Source of the DNA: Pseudomonas sp. ANT_H4
Lineage (GTDB): Bacteria > Pseudomonadota > Gammaproteobacteria > Pseudomonadales > Pseudomonadaceae
Length of the DNA: 64,000 nucleotides
Direction of reading: 5' to 3'
Assembly: GCF_008369295.1 (NCBI RefSeq)
Contig: NZ_VOBG01000017.1
Coordinates: 59,133 to 123,132, forward strand
Positions 1 through 8,802 of the stretch are shown one piece after another. The translations under genes and the position numbers were made by a program. The notes beneath the pieces are model-generated. The model made no database searches. It saw only the letters and a program-made list of their open reading frames with translations, and was not told the DNA's origin. Position 1 is the first letter of the stretch. Every line of letters begins with the position of its first letter.

Positions 1-634
1 CCATCCACTCCACCAGGCTTTCCAGCATGCTGACGTCGATGCGGCTGCCCTGCCCAGTCTGGCTCCGTAACAGCAGTGCCGAAAGAATCCCACTGTAGGC
101 GTACATGCCGGCGGAAATGTCTGCGATGGAGCAACCGGCCTTGGCCATCTGGTCGTCGCCAGGGCCACCGGTCACAGAGAGGAAGCCGCCTTCGCTCTGG
201 ATCAGCAGGTCATAGGCTTTCTTTTTCTCGTAAGGGCCGCCCTCGCCGTAGCCGGAGATGTCGCAAACGATCAGCCGTGGAAAGCGCTCGTGCAGCGCTT
301 CGAATGACAGCCCCATACGCGCCGCTGCACCCGGTGCGAGGTTTTGCACCAGCACATCAGCATCGGCCAACAGGGTTTCCAGAATGGCACCCGCCTCATC
401 CTGCTTGAGGTCCAGGGTCAGGCTTTCCTTGGAGCGGTTGGTCCAGACGAAGTGCGAGGCCAGGCCACGTACCCGTTCGTCGTAGCCACGGGCGAAGTCA
501 CCGGCGCCAGGGCGTTCGACCTTGATCACCCGCGCGCCAAGGTCGGCCAATTGACGGGTGCAAAACGGCGCGGCAATCGCGTGTTCAAGGCTGACAACGG
601 TTATGCCGTCCAGCGGTCGTTGATTAACAGTCAT
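1..634 (-). CDS. ict: CoA transferase family III (CaiB/BaiF), probable itaconate CoA-transferase, partial
   Basis: This is the N-terminal part (about 211 residues) of a minus-strand gene that runs off the left edge. It begins MTVNQRPLDGITVVSLEHAI and contains the family III CoA-transferase hallmarks RQLADLGARVIKVERPGAGDFAR and, further on, a WTNRSKESLTLDLK-type segment. Family members move CoA from an acyl-CoA to a carboxylic acid through an aspartyl-CoA intermediate. The start lies 9 bases beyond the stop of the PrpD-family gene, so it is the fourth gene of one operon. The order LysR / ich / acyl-CoA dehydrogenase / MmgE-PrpD / CoA transferase matches P. aeruginosa PA0877-PA0882, where the transferase (Ict) activates itaconate. 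The substrate is inferred from that context. Confidence 0.82.
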   Translation of the reverse strand, partial: MTVNQRPLDGITVVSLEHAIAAPFCTRQLADLGARVIKVERPGAGDFARGYDERVRGLASHFVWTNRSKESLTLDLKQDEAGAILETLLADADVLVQNLAPGAAARMGLSFEALHERFPRLIVCDISGYGEGGPYEKKKAYDLLIQSEGGFLSVTGGPGDDQMAKAGCSIADISAGMYAYSGILSALLLRSQTGQGSRIDVSMLESLVEWM

Positions 635-643
635 GACAATTCC

Positions 644-1993
644 TCAGAGCCAGTGATCCATGGACACCGCATTGCGCAAATCCCAGACCTTGCGGACCAG
701 CTCGTCGGCCTGCGACGGCGTGCGGGCGCCACTGAATTGCGCCAGGCGCTGGAATTTTTCGGCCAGTTCCTCGCGGCTCAGAGTGTTGCCCGGGTCGCCC
801 TTGGGTTCGTCGATGGCGCCGCTTAATACGCGACCATCAACCGTGGTGACAATGACCCGGCCCAGCCAGCGCCGGGGATAAGCGGCGTCGACTTCCGCGT
901 CCAGGGTCATGCTGACCTTGTCGCTAAAGGCCGACACGCTTGCATCGTGCAGCGCCAATTCGTGGAACTCGGTCAAACCGGCCTTGCCATGCACGGCGAT
1001 CAGGCCCAACACGGTGCCCATGGAAAACTTGGCCTGATGCACCGTCTGCGGCACTTTTACCCGTCCCAACACGTCGATGGCGGCTTGGTGGACACGGGTT
1101 TGCACACGGCTGATCTGTTCATGAGTGAGGCCTTCGCGCCGCATCAATTCCAGCAACGCATCAGCCGCCGGATGAGTGTGGCGGCAAGAAGCGTGGAACT
1201 TGAACGAGGTTTCCAGTAATGCCCAGCGACTGCCCAGGCGATCAGACAACTGCCGTGGGTCAGCATCGCTGGACATGCCCGCAGCCAGGCCCTGGTCACC
1301 CTCCAAAATATTGCGCGCACCAGTCAGCCCGTCCGCCGTTAAATAGGCGGCGAGCAATCCGTCGGCCGCAGCCTTGGCGGTGTGCAATTGCTTGGAGTCG
1401 GCGGCATCGCGCAAGAACTCCCAAAGGCCAGCCGCCTGGGTGCCGGCACTGCCCAGCAGGTTGATGAACTGTTCTTCGTTAAAGTCCATTAACTTGCCCA
1501 CCGCCACCGCTGCCGCGAGGGTGCCGACAGTGGCGGTGGTGTGGAAGATCCGGTAATGGGAACGGCCCATGAACTCGCCGATGCGAATCCCCGCTTCGTA
1601 GCCGGCCACCGAGGCCAACAGCAGTTCAGGGCCTGATTTACCCAGATCCTGGGCCGCGGCCAATACCGCCGAAAACACCACGGTGGCCGGGTGCAGCACC
1701 GAGCTGTTGTGCAGGTCATCCTGCTCCACCAGGTGCGACGATGCACCGTTCACCAGGGCGGCGAAATAAGCACTGCTACTGCCACCATTGACGATGACCT
1801 GCGCAGCTCCCGTGGCCGGGCCCATCCTTGAAGCGTAACGTTCGAACAACGGGATCGGATGCGCGCCTTTGCTTGCCAGCGCCGAACCGAGCCAGTCTAG
1901 AAACAGGTCTTCGGTGCGAGCCAGGACCGCATCCGGCAATTGCTCGTAATTCAGTGCCGCCAGAAAGCGGCAGAGGGCTTGGGTATGGCTCAT
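644..1993 (-). CDS. MmgE/PrpD family protein of the itaconate operon
   Basis: A 449-residue protein of the MmgE/PrpD family (2-methylcitrate dehydratase and cis-aconitate decarboxylase relatives). Family features include LFLDWLGSALASKGAHP near residue 30, the NGASSHLVEQDDLHNSSVLHP segment near 85-105 (the usual HxxDxDD-like region reads VEQDDLH), and the FKFHASCRHTHPAADAL segment near 265. Length is normal for the family. It lies 10 bases after the acyl-CoA dehydrogenase stop. Its counterpart in P. aeruginosa is PA0881. The exact reaction in itaconate use is not established; hydration or isomerisation of a C5 dicarboxylate is an inference from the family. Confidence 0.85.
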   Translation of the reverse strand: MSHTQALCRFLAALNYEQLPDAVLARTEDLFLDWLGSALASKGAHPIPLFERYASRMGPATGAAQVIVNGGSSSAYFAALVNGASSHLVEQDDLHNSSVLHPATVVFSAVLAAAQDLGKSGPELLLASVAGYEAGIRIGEFMGRSHYRIFHTTATVGTLAAAVAVGKLMDFNEEQFINLLGSAGTQAAGLWEFLRDAADSKQLHTAKAAADGLLAAYLTADGLTGARNILEGDQGLAAGMSSDADPRQLSDRLGSRWALLETSFKFHASCRHTHPAADALLELMRREGLTHEQISRVQTRVHQAAIDVLGRVKVPQTVHQAKFSMGTVLGLIAVHGKAGLTEFHELALHDASVSAFSDKVSMTLDAEVDAAYPRRWLGRVIVTTVDGRVLSGAIDEPKGDPGNTLSREELAEKFQRLAQFSGARTPSQADELVRKVWDLRNAVSMDHWL

Positions 1994-2003
1994 GGTCAGG
2001 CCC

Positions 2004-3170
2004 TCAGAAGCTACGTGGCAGTTCGAGCAAATGCTCGGCCACGTAGGACAGGATCAGGTTGGTGGAGATCGGCGCCACCTGGTACAGGCGGGTCTCGCGA
2101 AACTTGCGCTCGACGTCGTATTCGCAGGCAAAACCAAAGCCGCCGTGGGTTTGCAGGCAAGCGTTGGCTGCTTCCCACGAGGCTTTGGCCGCCAGGTACT
2201 TGGCCATGTTGGCGCTTGCCCCGGCGTTGGCGCCGCTGTCGTACTCCTCACAGGCACGCCAGCGCATCAGGTCTGCCGCTTCGATTTCGATATGGGCTTG
2301 GGCAATCGGGAACTGCACACCCTGGTTCTGCCCGATGGGCCGGCCAAACACCACGCGGTCGCGGGCATAAGCACTGGCCTTTTCGATAAACCAGCGGCCG
2401 TCGCCGATGCACTCAGCGGCGATCAGGGTGCGCTCGGCGTTGAGGCCGTCGAGGATGTAGCGAAAGCCCTTGCCCTCTTCGCCAATCAGGCTATCAGCGG
2501 GTAATTCAAGGTTGTCGAAGAACAGCTCGTTGGTTTCGTGGTTGACCATGTTGGCAATGGGCTGGACCGTCAGGCCGTTGCCAATGGCTTCACGCAGGTC
2601 AACGAGGAAAATCGACATGCCTTCGGACTTTTTTTTCACTTCGGCCAGGGGCGTAGTACGCGCCAGCAGGATCATCAGGTCGGAATGCTGGACCCTGGAA
2701 ATCCACACTTTCTGACCGTTGATCACGTACTTGTCGCCGCGCTTGATGGCGGTGGTCTTGATCTTGGTAGTGTCGGTGCCGGTGGTGGGCTCGGTGACGG
2801 CCATCGATTGCAGGCGCAATTCACCGCTGGCCAGCTTGGGCAGGTAGAAACTTTTCTGCGCCTCGCTGCCATGGCGCAGTAAGGTGAACATGTTGTACAT
2901 CTGGCCGTGGACGGTGCCGGAGTTGCCGCCACAGCGGTTCACTTCTTCGAGGATCACCGACGCTTCGGCCAGGCCCAGGCCCGAGCCGCCGTATTCCACC
3001 GGGATCATCGCCGCCAGCCAGCCGGCGTCGGTCAGGGCCTTGACGAAGGCGTCGGGGAAGCCCTTTTCTTCATCGACCTTACGCCAGTAAGCGGCATCGA
3101 ATTCGGCGCAAAGGGCGCGTACGCCTTCGCGGATGGCATTCAGTTCTTCGCTGTCGTTCGGGTTCATCAT
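2004..3170 (-). CDS. Acyl-CoA dehydrogenase family protein (itaconate operon)
   Basis: A 388-residue acyl-CoA dehydrogenase fold protein. It has the N-terminal helical domain (to about 120), the FAD-binding AVTEPTTGTDTTKIKT segment (about 125-140), the INGQKVWISRVQHSDLM segment, and a C-terminal helical domain with QTHGGFGFACEYDVERKFRE. The usual C-terminal IYEGT motif is replaced by a YQVAPIST stretch. The enzymes oxidise an acyl-CoA with FAD and pass electrons to ETF. Its place between ich and the PrpD-family gene parallels PA0879. The physiological acyl-CoA is unknown and could be a side product such as methylsuccinyl-CoA (inference). Either of two adjacent ATG codons (3170 or 3167) may start it. 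Confidence 0.87.
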   Translation of the reverse strand: MMNPNDSEELNAIREGVRALCAEFDAAYWRKVDEEKGFPDAFVKALTDAGWLAAMIPVEYGGSGLGLAEASVILEEVNRCGGNSGTVHGQMYNMFTLLRHGSEAQKSFYLPKLASGELRLQSMAVTEPTTGTDTTKIKTTAIKRGDKYVINGQKVWISRVQHSDLMILLARTTPLAEVKKKSEGMSIFLVDLREAIGNGLTVQPIANMVNHETNELFFDNLELPADSLIGEEGKGFRYILDGLNAERTLIAAECIGDGRWFIEKASAYARDRVVFGRPIGQNQGVQFPIAQAHIEIEAADLMRWRACEEYDSGANAGASANMAKYLAAKASWEAANACLQTHGGFGFACEYDVERKFRETRLYQVAPISTNLILSYVAEHLLELPRSF

Positions 3171-3202
3171 GGGGCTCTGCGCCTATTGTTCTTGGAGGTG
3201 GT

Positions 3203-4021
3203 TTATTCGAAATGCAGCTCTGCACGCTGGGCCAGGCCATCGGCGTTACCGGCCCACAGCTCAGCGACACCTTTTGCAGTGATGCGCCCGCCGACTTCAA
3301 AGGGTTGCGGCGCAATCAGCGGGCGAACGCCGCGATAAGAAAGCCGGCGCAAGGTCGCGTCGGGGTGGGCACGGCAAAAGGCGCGCAGGCTCAAGGTGGC
3401 GATCAGCGGGCCGTGTACCACCAGCCCCGAATAGCCTTCGGTGCCGGTGACATAGGGGTAGTCGTAGTGGATGCGATGGCCGTTGAAGGTCACGGCGCTG
3501 TAGCGAAACAGCAGGATGGCCGTCGGGTCGACAGCTTCGCGCCAGTCGCCCTGCGTCAGCGCCTCGCCGCTGCCCTGCTTGGGTGACGTGGGCTCGCGGT
3601 AGACGATGTCTTGCTCTTCGCGAATCGCCAGGCGGCCGTCCTGGGTGTAGTCATGGCATACGGTGACAAACAGCAGCGAACCAGTACGGCCGGTTTTTTC
3701 TTCCACCTGGGTGATGGTGGACACGCGAGTGGCTGACTCACCGGCGCGCAAGGCATGGAAAAACTCGATACGCCCACCGGCCCACATGCGGTTGCGATTT
3801 TCGGCGGGAGGCAGGAAACCACCACGGGCTGGATGACCGTCACCACCCAACGCCGATTCCGGCAACGGGTCCTGGAAAAAGCACCATTGCCATAACGCGG
3901 GAACGGAACCACCATCGGCCGGAACCTCCTCGCCCAACGTCGCGGCGATACGTTTGAGCAAGTTGTGGCTCAAGTGGTCGTGGGCTGTTTCGCTACGGCC
4001 AATCCAGTCTGTGGCGCTCAT
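3203..4021 (-). CDS. ich: Itaconyl-CoA hydratase-like protein (FAS1-like/MaoC dehydratase)
   Basis: A 272-residue protein starting MSATDWIGRSETAHD, with a double hot-dog layout: an N-terminal FAS1-like dehydratase half (to about 140) and a C-terminal MaoC-like half containing NGHRIHYDYPYVTGTEGYSGL (about 185-205), which holds the hydratase Asp/His-type residues. Relatives are mesaconyl-C4-CoA hydratase and itaconyl-CoA hydratase (PA0878, Ich). It would hydrate itaconyl-CoA to citramalyl-CoA. A longer frame exists upstream to 4129, but an AAGGA segment precedes the ATG at 4021 and similarity begins there. It is the first gene of the operon and divergent from the LysR regulator. Confidence 0.85.
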   Translation of the reverse strand: MSATDWIGRSETAHDHLSHNLLKRIAATLGEEVPADGGSVPALWQWCFFQDPLPESALGGDGHPARGGFLPPAENRNRMWAGGRIEFFHALRAGESATRVSTITQVEEKTGRTGSLLFVTVCHDYTQDGRLAIREEQDIVYREPTSPKQGSGEALTQGDWREAVDPTAILLFRYSAVTFNGHRIHYDYPYVTGTEGYSGLVVHGPLIATLSLRAFCRAHPDATLRRLSYRGVRPLIAPQPFEVGGRITAKGVAELWAGNADGLAQRAELHFE

Positions 4022-4141
4022 CGGGGGGCATGTCCTTGGGCAGGGAATCTGCACCGGATCATGCAAGCCCGTGGTCGTTCCGGGAATTTGCATTTTAATA
4101 AAGCAGCGTTCGGCTATGCTGAACGCCAAATCCTCTCCCCA

Positions 4142-4229
4142 GTAGCAGATGTCGAGTGAAACGAGGCTGCGTCAGCGATGCGTCAGATACACCGCTGACG
4201 CTGCCTCGCCGGGGCTCGACAGCTGCTAC
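4142..4229. repeat. Imperfect palindromic intergenic repeat, copy 1
   Basis: The left end GTAGCAGATGTCGAG and the right end CTCGACAGCTGCTAC are near-perfect inverted repeats, and inner arms GCGTCAGCG and CGCTGACGC also pair. The whole 88 bases can fold into a long hairpin. It sits between the itaconate operon and its LysR regulator. A second copy with the same ends but a different centre lies at 45344-45455, which shows this is a dispersed repeat and not a gene-specific operator. Confidence 0.75.
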
Positions 4230-4260
4230 GAGGAGTCATGATTATTTTCGGGAGCCTTGC

Positions 4261-5154
4261 ATGCACTTCGATCTGACCGACCTGCGCCTGTTTATCCATA
4301 TCGCCGAGTCCCCAAGCCTCACCCAAGGCGCCAAGCGCGCCTTCCTCTCGCCTGCCGCCGCCAGTGCGCGGATCAAGACCCTGGAAGGCCAGTTGGACAC
4401 ACGGCTGCTGTACCGCGACAGCCGTGGCGTGGAGATCACCCCGGCGGGCGAACGGCTGCTGCACCATGCACGGCTGATCATGCGCCAGGTGGATTACCTG
4501 AAAAGCGAGTTCACCCAATACGATATTGATTCGGCCGGGCATATCCGCATCTTTGCCAACACCACAGCGGTGACTGAATTCCTTCCGGAAATCCTCGCCG
4601 GCTTCCTGTCTCAGCGCCCTGGCGTGACCGTCGACCTGCAGGAGCGCCTATCCCGTGACATCGTCCGTGGCGTGCTCGACGGCACCAGCGACATGGGCAT
4701 CATCGCCGGCCCCGTGGAAGCTGCGGGTTTGCAGGTGTTGCACTTCAGCACCGACCACCTGGTGCTGATGGTGCCGGTGGGGCATCCACTGGCGGACAAG
4801 TCGTCGGTGACGCTGGAACAAACCCTCGCCTACCAACACATCGGCCTACACGAAGGCAGCACGCTGTTGAGTTTCTTGCGTGAGCATGTCGAGCGCCTCG
4901 GCAAGCACTTGTCACTGCGCATCCAGGTGTCGAGCTTCGAGGCTATCTGCCGGATGATCGAGGCTGGCGTGGGCATCGGCATCATTCCCGAGTCTGCTGC
5001 CGTTCGGCACAGCCGGACCATGCAGCTGGTGACGGTCAAGCTCGACGAAACCTGGGCCATACGTGAACGCAGTATCCTGGTGCGCGAACTGGAAGCGTTG
5101 CCGGGAACCATCAGGGCGTTGATTGCGACATTGATGCCACAGGCGCCCACTTAA
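4261..5154 (+). CDS. LysR-family regulator of the itaconate operon
   Basis: A 297-residue LysR-type regulator. The N-terminal winged helix-turn-helix reads FDLTDLRLFIHIAESPSLTQ and continues to a SPAAASARIKTLE recognition segment. The substrate-binding periplasmic-fold domain follows from about residue 90, with GTSDMGIIAGPVE and EAGVGIGIIPES typical of the family. The chosen ATG at 4261 fits the LysR N terminus; an open frame extends upstream to 4156 but runs through the palindromic repeat. It is divergent from ich, the usual arrangement for a LysR activator, and equivalent to PA0877. Itaconate or a related dicarboxylate as inducer is inference. Confidence 0.86.
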   Translation: MHFDLTDLRLFIHIAESPSLTQGAKRAFLSPAAASARIKTLEGQLDTRLLYRDSRGVEITPAGERLLHHARLIMRQVDYLKSEFTQYDIDSAGHIRIFANTTAVTEFLPEILAGFLSQRPGVTVDLQERLSRDIVRGVLDGTSDMGIIAGPVEAAGLQVLHFSTDHLVLMVPVGHPLADKSSVTLEQTLAYQHIGLHEGSTLLSFLREHVERLGKHLSLRIQVSSFEAICRMIEAGVGIGIIPESAAVRHSRTMQLVTVKLDETWAIRERSILVRELEALPGTIRALIATLMPQAPT

Positions 5155-5248
5155 CAGTCTTTGACAGTTTCCCGACAAAGCTCTCAAAGACTGCTGGACA
5201 CCCCTTCCCTAGCATTCAAGCATCCAAATTACCTGCTGGGTGCTTGCC

Positions 5249-7072
5249 ATGTTTCGCACATTGCGCAGTCTTCCGCTGCTGGGTTGTCTGCTGGGCAGTA
5301 TGGGGTGCCACGGACAACCACCGGCTGCGCCGCCGATTCTCAAGGGCGACTACCGCGCAATCATTCGCTACCTGCAAACCCGCATTCCCTGGGAGATGGC
5401 TCGCCATAACGTGCCGGGACTCTCCATCGCCCTGGTCAACGGCCAGGAGCTGATCTGGGCCCGTGGCTTCGGCTTTGCCGACAAGGCGCGGGGCGTGCCG
5501 GTGTCGCCGAACACGGCGTTCCGCGCCGGGCCACTGTCCAAGCTGATCACCGCCACCGCTGCGTTGCAATTGGTAGAGCAACAGCGGCTGGCCCTCGATG
5601 CGCCGATCCAGGACACCCTCAAGGAGTTCCACGTACGTTCGCGCTTTCATGCCGACCAGAGCGCCGCCGACCGCGACATCACTTTGCGCCGTTTGCTCAG
5701 CCATCAGTCCGGGCTGCCCAGCGAGCACCTGCGGGACCTGCGCAGCAGCTTCGCCATGAGCCAGATGCCGATGCGCGTCTCGGGGGTCTGGTTGAGTACG
5801 CCACCGGGTACCCAGGTGGCCTATTCCAACCTGGGTTATGCGCTGGTGGGCGCGGCCATCGAGCGCAGTGCAGGTCAAGACTTCGAAAACCAGCTGCAAC
5901 ACAGTCTGCTCAAGCCCCTGGAGATGGAGCAATCGAGTTTTGTCGGCACCACCACGCGACAGGTATACCGGGCCCAAGGCTATCAGGACGGCGCCATCAG
6001 CCCCGATGCCCAGGTCCGCGACCTAGCCGCCAGCGGCTTGTGGGCCAGCCCCAAGGACCTCAGTCATTACGTGCAGATGCTGTTCGCCCAAGGCACCTAC
6101 AAAGACAAACGGCTGCTGAGCAGTGCATCGATCAACGAGATGCTCAGCCAGCAAAACACCGGCAACGCCCTGGATTTCGACTGCCAGATCGGCCTGGCCT
6201 GGTTTCTCGCGCCCTGTGGCGACGAACCGGTCAGCGCCGGGGTGCGAACCTTCCAGCACAGCGGCGCAAGCGACGACTTCGCCGCCCAGTTGACGATGCT
6301 GCCAGACCAGCAATTGGCGGTGATCGTCATGAGCAACGACAGCAACGCCGAAGACATGGTCGCCACCCTCACCACCCAAACCCTGCGCCTGATGCTCCAG
6401 GCCCAGAGTGGCGAGGCCATTTGCCCGGCTGATTGCCAGGCGCCCGTCGGCGGCCTTGACCATCGCCACGTACCGGCCGCCATGGACCGCAAGCGACTGG
6501 CCGGTTTTTACGCCACGGCCTGGGGCATCTTCCAGATCAAGGAAGAGAACAACCAGCTGTACGGTGAGCTGGCCGACGACCGCTTCGAACTGCTGCGCGA
6601 CGGCAGCGGCTGGCTGCGGGCACAGAAAAAACTCCTCGGCTTCTGGCTCAAGGACCTGGGTGACCTGGGCCGTGTGCAACTGGACGTAGTGACCCTTCAA
6701 GGCCGGCAGATGCTCACCGCCCGCAGCCACGGCCAACTCGTGCCCGTGGGCGAACGCATTGAACCGACGCCGCTGACCGGCGCCTGGGCCAGCACCATCG
6801 GCACCTATCAGGTGCTCAGCACCCATGAAGCCGACGCACCGCTCAGTGGCATCAGCGTGCGCCTGGAAGAAGGCTTCCTGGTGATTCGCGGCCAACTGCA
6901 CGACCAGCCCTTGACCGACTACATCCTGATACCGGTGGACAACGCCCATGCCGTGCTCGCCGGCAACGGCTATGGCCTGGGCGACACCGTAAGCCGCCAG
7001 ATCAATGGCCTGAGCGCCTCCGGCTACCACTTCAAGCGCACCGATACACCCCACAACCCCTTGAACCTCTAA
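5249..7072 (+). CDS. Serine-hydrolase (beta-lactamase/PBP) fold lipoprotein lacking the nucleophilic serine
   Basis: About 607 residues with an N-terminal leader ending in a lipobox-like LGSMGC, so it is probably a lipoprotein. Residues about 35-380 have the class C beta-lactamase/penicillin-binding fold: the FRAGPLSKLITA block, the YSN motif at about residue 192 (AYSNLGYALVG) and an HSG-type third motif (QHSGASDDF). In active relatives the first motif is SxxK; here the residue at the serine position is Pro95 (PLSK, codon CCA). The lysine is kept. A C-terminal region of about 220 residues resembles the beta-barrel tails of this family. The gene lies 18 bases upstream of the MipA/OmpV gene. 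A GTG at 5240 is an alternative start. Confidence 0.8.
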   Translation: MFRTLRSLPLLGCLLGSMGCHGQPPAAPPILKGDYRAIIRYLQTRIPWEMARHNVPGLSIALVNGQELIWARGFGFADKARGVPVSPNTAFRAGPLSKLITATAALQLVEQQRLALDAPIQDTLKEFHVRSRFHADQSAADRDITLRRLLSHQSGLPSEHLRDLRSSFAMSQMPMRVSGVWLSTPPGTQVAYSNLGYALVGAAIERSAGQDFENQLQHSLLKPLEMEQSSFVGTTTRQVYRAQGYQDGAISPDAQVRDLAASGLWASPKDLSHYVQMLFAQGTYKDKRLLSSASINEMLSQQNTGNALDFDCQIGLAWFLAPCGDEPVSAGVRTFQHSGASDDFAAQLTMLPDQQLAVIVMSNDSNAEDMVATLTTQTLRLMLQAQSGEAICPADCQAPVGGLDHRHVPAAMDRKRLAGFYATAWGIFQIKEENNQLYGELADDRFELLRDGSGWLRAQKKLLGFWLKDLGDLGRVQLDVVTLQGRQMLTARSHGQLVPVGERIEPTPLTGAWASTIGTYQVLSTHEADAPLSGISVRLEEGFLVIRGQLHDQPLTDYILIPVDNAHAVLAGNGYGLGDTVSRQINGLSASGYHFKRTDTPHNPLNL

Positions 7073-7090
7073 CCCAAAACGAAGGTCATC

Positions 7091-7882
7091 ATGCGTTCAA
7101 AAACGATCTACCTGTCCCTGACCTCACTGTGCCTGGCCACCGGCGCCCAGACCTTACTGGCCGAAGACTGGCAATACAGCCTCAAAGGCGGTGTCGCCAA
7201 CCTGCCCCGCTACAGCGGCAGTAACGAGCGCGTGACCACGCCGCTGCTGGGAGGTGAAATCGTCAGCCCCTGGGGGATTTTCCTCAATACCGACAAGGGC
7301 CTGGGCTGGGGGTATGAAGGGGATAACGCCAGCTTCAGCGCCTACGTGGGCCCCAGCGCCGGGCGCAAGGACAAAAAGAAAAGCGGTCATGCCGGCTCTG
7401 ACAGACTCAAGAGCATGGGCGAGATCAAGTCACGGGCGCAACTGGGCCTCAGCGCCAGCTATACCCTGAGCTCGGTGATCCTCGGCGCGACCCTGGAACA
7501 TGCGCTGGAGGAGGACGATAAAAAAGACGCCGGCAAAGCCTTCACCAGCCTGGAACTGAGCATCGGCACCAACCTGTATGACGGCGACTACGGCACCGTG
7601 GACGCCAGCCTCAACAGTCTTTTTGGTGACGGTAATTACGTGCAGACCTGGTACGGCGTCACCACCGGGCAAGCCGCGCAAAGCCGCTTTCGCGCTTATG
7701 ACGCCAAGGGCGGGTTAGTCAGCCGGGGCATGAACTTGAGCTGGAGCCTGCCCATCAACGACCACACCCAATTTTCCACCCTGCTGGATGTGCAGTATTT
7801 GTCCAATGACGCAGGCAAGAGCCCGATTGTCGAGCGCAGGTTGCAGACGTCGGTGATGGGGGTGGTTGAGTACACTTTCTGA
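7091..7882 (+). CDS. MipA/OmpV family outer-membrane protein
   Basis: A 263-residue protein with a clear signal peptide (MRSKTIYLSLTSLCLATGAQ, cut near LLAEDW). The mature part has alternating beta strands, VANLPRYSGSNERVTTPLLG near the N terminus, and the terminal aromatic VEYTF expected of an outer-membrane barrel. MipA/OmpV proteins include an MltA-interacting scaffold for peptidoglycan enzymes in E. coli and inducible outer-membrane proteins elsewhere. The short spacing from the preceding lipoprotein gene suggests co-transcription, so both may act at the cell wall (inference). Confidence 0.86.
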   Translation: MRSKTIYLSLTSLCLATGAQTLLAEDWQYSLKGGVANLPRYSGSNERVTTPLLGGEIVSPWGIFLNTDKGLGWGYEGDNASFSAYVGPSAGRKDKKKSGHAGSDRLKSMGEIKSRAQLGLSASYTLSSVILGATLEHALEEDDKKDAGKAFTSLELSIGTNLYDGDYGTVDASLNSLFGDGNYVQTWYGVTTGQAAQSRFRAYDAKGGLVSRGMNLSWSLPINDHTQFSTLLDVQYLSNDAGKSPIVERRLQTSVMGVVEYTF

Positions 7883-7944
7883 CGGGGTAATTCCATCAGC
7901 AATGTGTGATAGGTATCTACACATCTTCTGATGAGCCCACACCT

Positions 7945-7972
7945 GTGGCGAGCGGGCTTGTCGGATCGCCAC
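7945..7972. repeat. REP-like hairpin between convergent genes
   Basis: GTGGCGA and TCGCCAC form a short stem around a GCGGGCTTG centre. It lies between the convergent MipA/OmpV gene and nirP and resembles a degenerate Pseudomonas REP element; it could also help end transcription on both strands. Confidence 0.5.
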
Positions 7973-7976
7973 CCTC

Positions 7977-8213
7977 TTAAAATCGCGTCACCGCAATCAC
8001 CCCCACCAACACCACCGGCCACCCCAACAGCAACCCCCGCCACAACCCCGGCGCATGCCGCAACTCCATAAACCCGTCAGCAATCACCCAGGCCTTGGCC
8101 ACCGCCAACACCAGCACCGCCTCCCATAGGCCCGGAGCACCCAGCATCACAGTCCCCACACTGAGGACCACTAGCGCGGCCCAGCAAACCATCACCAACT
8201 GAGAAACAGACAT
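7977..8213 (-). CDS. nirP: NirP/NorF-like small membrane protein
   Basis: A 78-residue hydrophobic protein with about three membrane helices (VMVCWAALVVLSVGTVML, WEAVLVLAVAKAWVIADGFM, LLLGWPVVLVGVIAV). The WVIADGFMEL segment is typical of cytochrome c oxidase subunit IV/NorF-type proteins. The ATG at 8213 is chosen because GAGG lies 5 bases upstream; a GTG at 8219 is an alternative. It follows nirO by a few bases and, as in P. aeruginosa nirQOP, is probably co-transcribed. Such proteins support nitric oxide reductase function; the mechanism is not settled. Confidence 0.78.
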   Translation of the reverse strand: MSVSQLVMVCWAALVVLSVGTVMLGAPGLWEAVLVLAVAKAWVIADGFMELRHAPGLWRGLLLGWPVVLVGVIAVTRF

Positions 8214-8220
8214 CGGCACC

Positions 8221-8802
8221 TCAACGAATCACATACACCAACGGAAACAACACCACCCATATCAAATCCACCATGTGCCAATACAGCACGCCAGACTCGA
8301 ACCCCGTCTGCCGCCCCGCCGGATAAGCCCCTCGCCAACAGCCCAGCGCCATCCAGCCCAAAATCACCATCCCCAACAACACATGCAAAAAATGAAACCC
8401 GGTCAAAATCCAATACAGCGTGAAAAAAGTGCTGTATTCCAACCCAAGTCCAATCGAAACCAAGTGCCCGTACTCACCGAGCTTGATCCCCACATAAACA
8501 CCGGCCACCAGCAGGCCTAGGACCAACAACCCGCCAGCCAGATGCGAGCGCCCCTGACGAACCTTCTGCTGCGCCAACGCCGCCAACAACCCCGCCGTCA
8601 ACAAACTCAAGGTCATTGCCAGCCCGGTAGAGGTATCCAGTTGCCCCCGCCCCTCGGCAAATACCTCGGGCCGCAACACCTGGGTCACGGCAAACGCCAG
8701 GATCAGAATGGCAAATACCGACAGTTCAGCGAGGATGAAAAACCACATAGCCAAATCCCCCGGCAGCCGCCGCTGGACCGTGCCCTCAGGCGAAGTGGAC
8801 AT
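8221..8802 (-). CDS. nirO: NirO/NorE-like cytochrome c oxidase subunit III family protein
   Basis: A 193-residue heme-copper oxidase subunit III fold protein with five hydrophobic segments. DLAMWFFILAELSVFAILI near the N terminus, FHFLHVLLGMVILG (about 138-152) and the C-terminal YWHMVDLIWVVLFPLVYVIR are classic subunit III signatures. It overlaps the end of nirQ by 17 bases and is followed at once by nirP, matching P. aeruginosa PA0520-PA0522. The family modulates NO reductase activity or assembly. The codon just upstream is TTG, so ATG 8802 is preferred. Confidence 0.85.
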   Translation of the reverse strand: MSTSPEGTVQRRLPGDLAMWFFILAELSVFAILILAFAVTQVLRPEVFAEGRGQLDTSTGLAMTLSLLTAGLLAALAQQKVRQGRSHLAGGLLVLGLLVAGVYVGIKLGEYGHLVSIGLGLEYSTFFTLYWILTGFHFLHVLLGMVILGWMALGCWRGAYPAGRQTGFESGVLYWHMVDLIWVVLFPLVYVIR

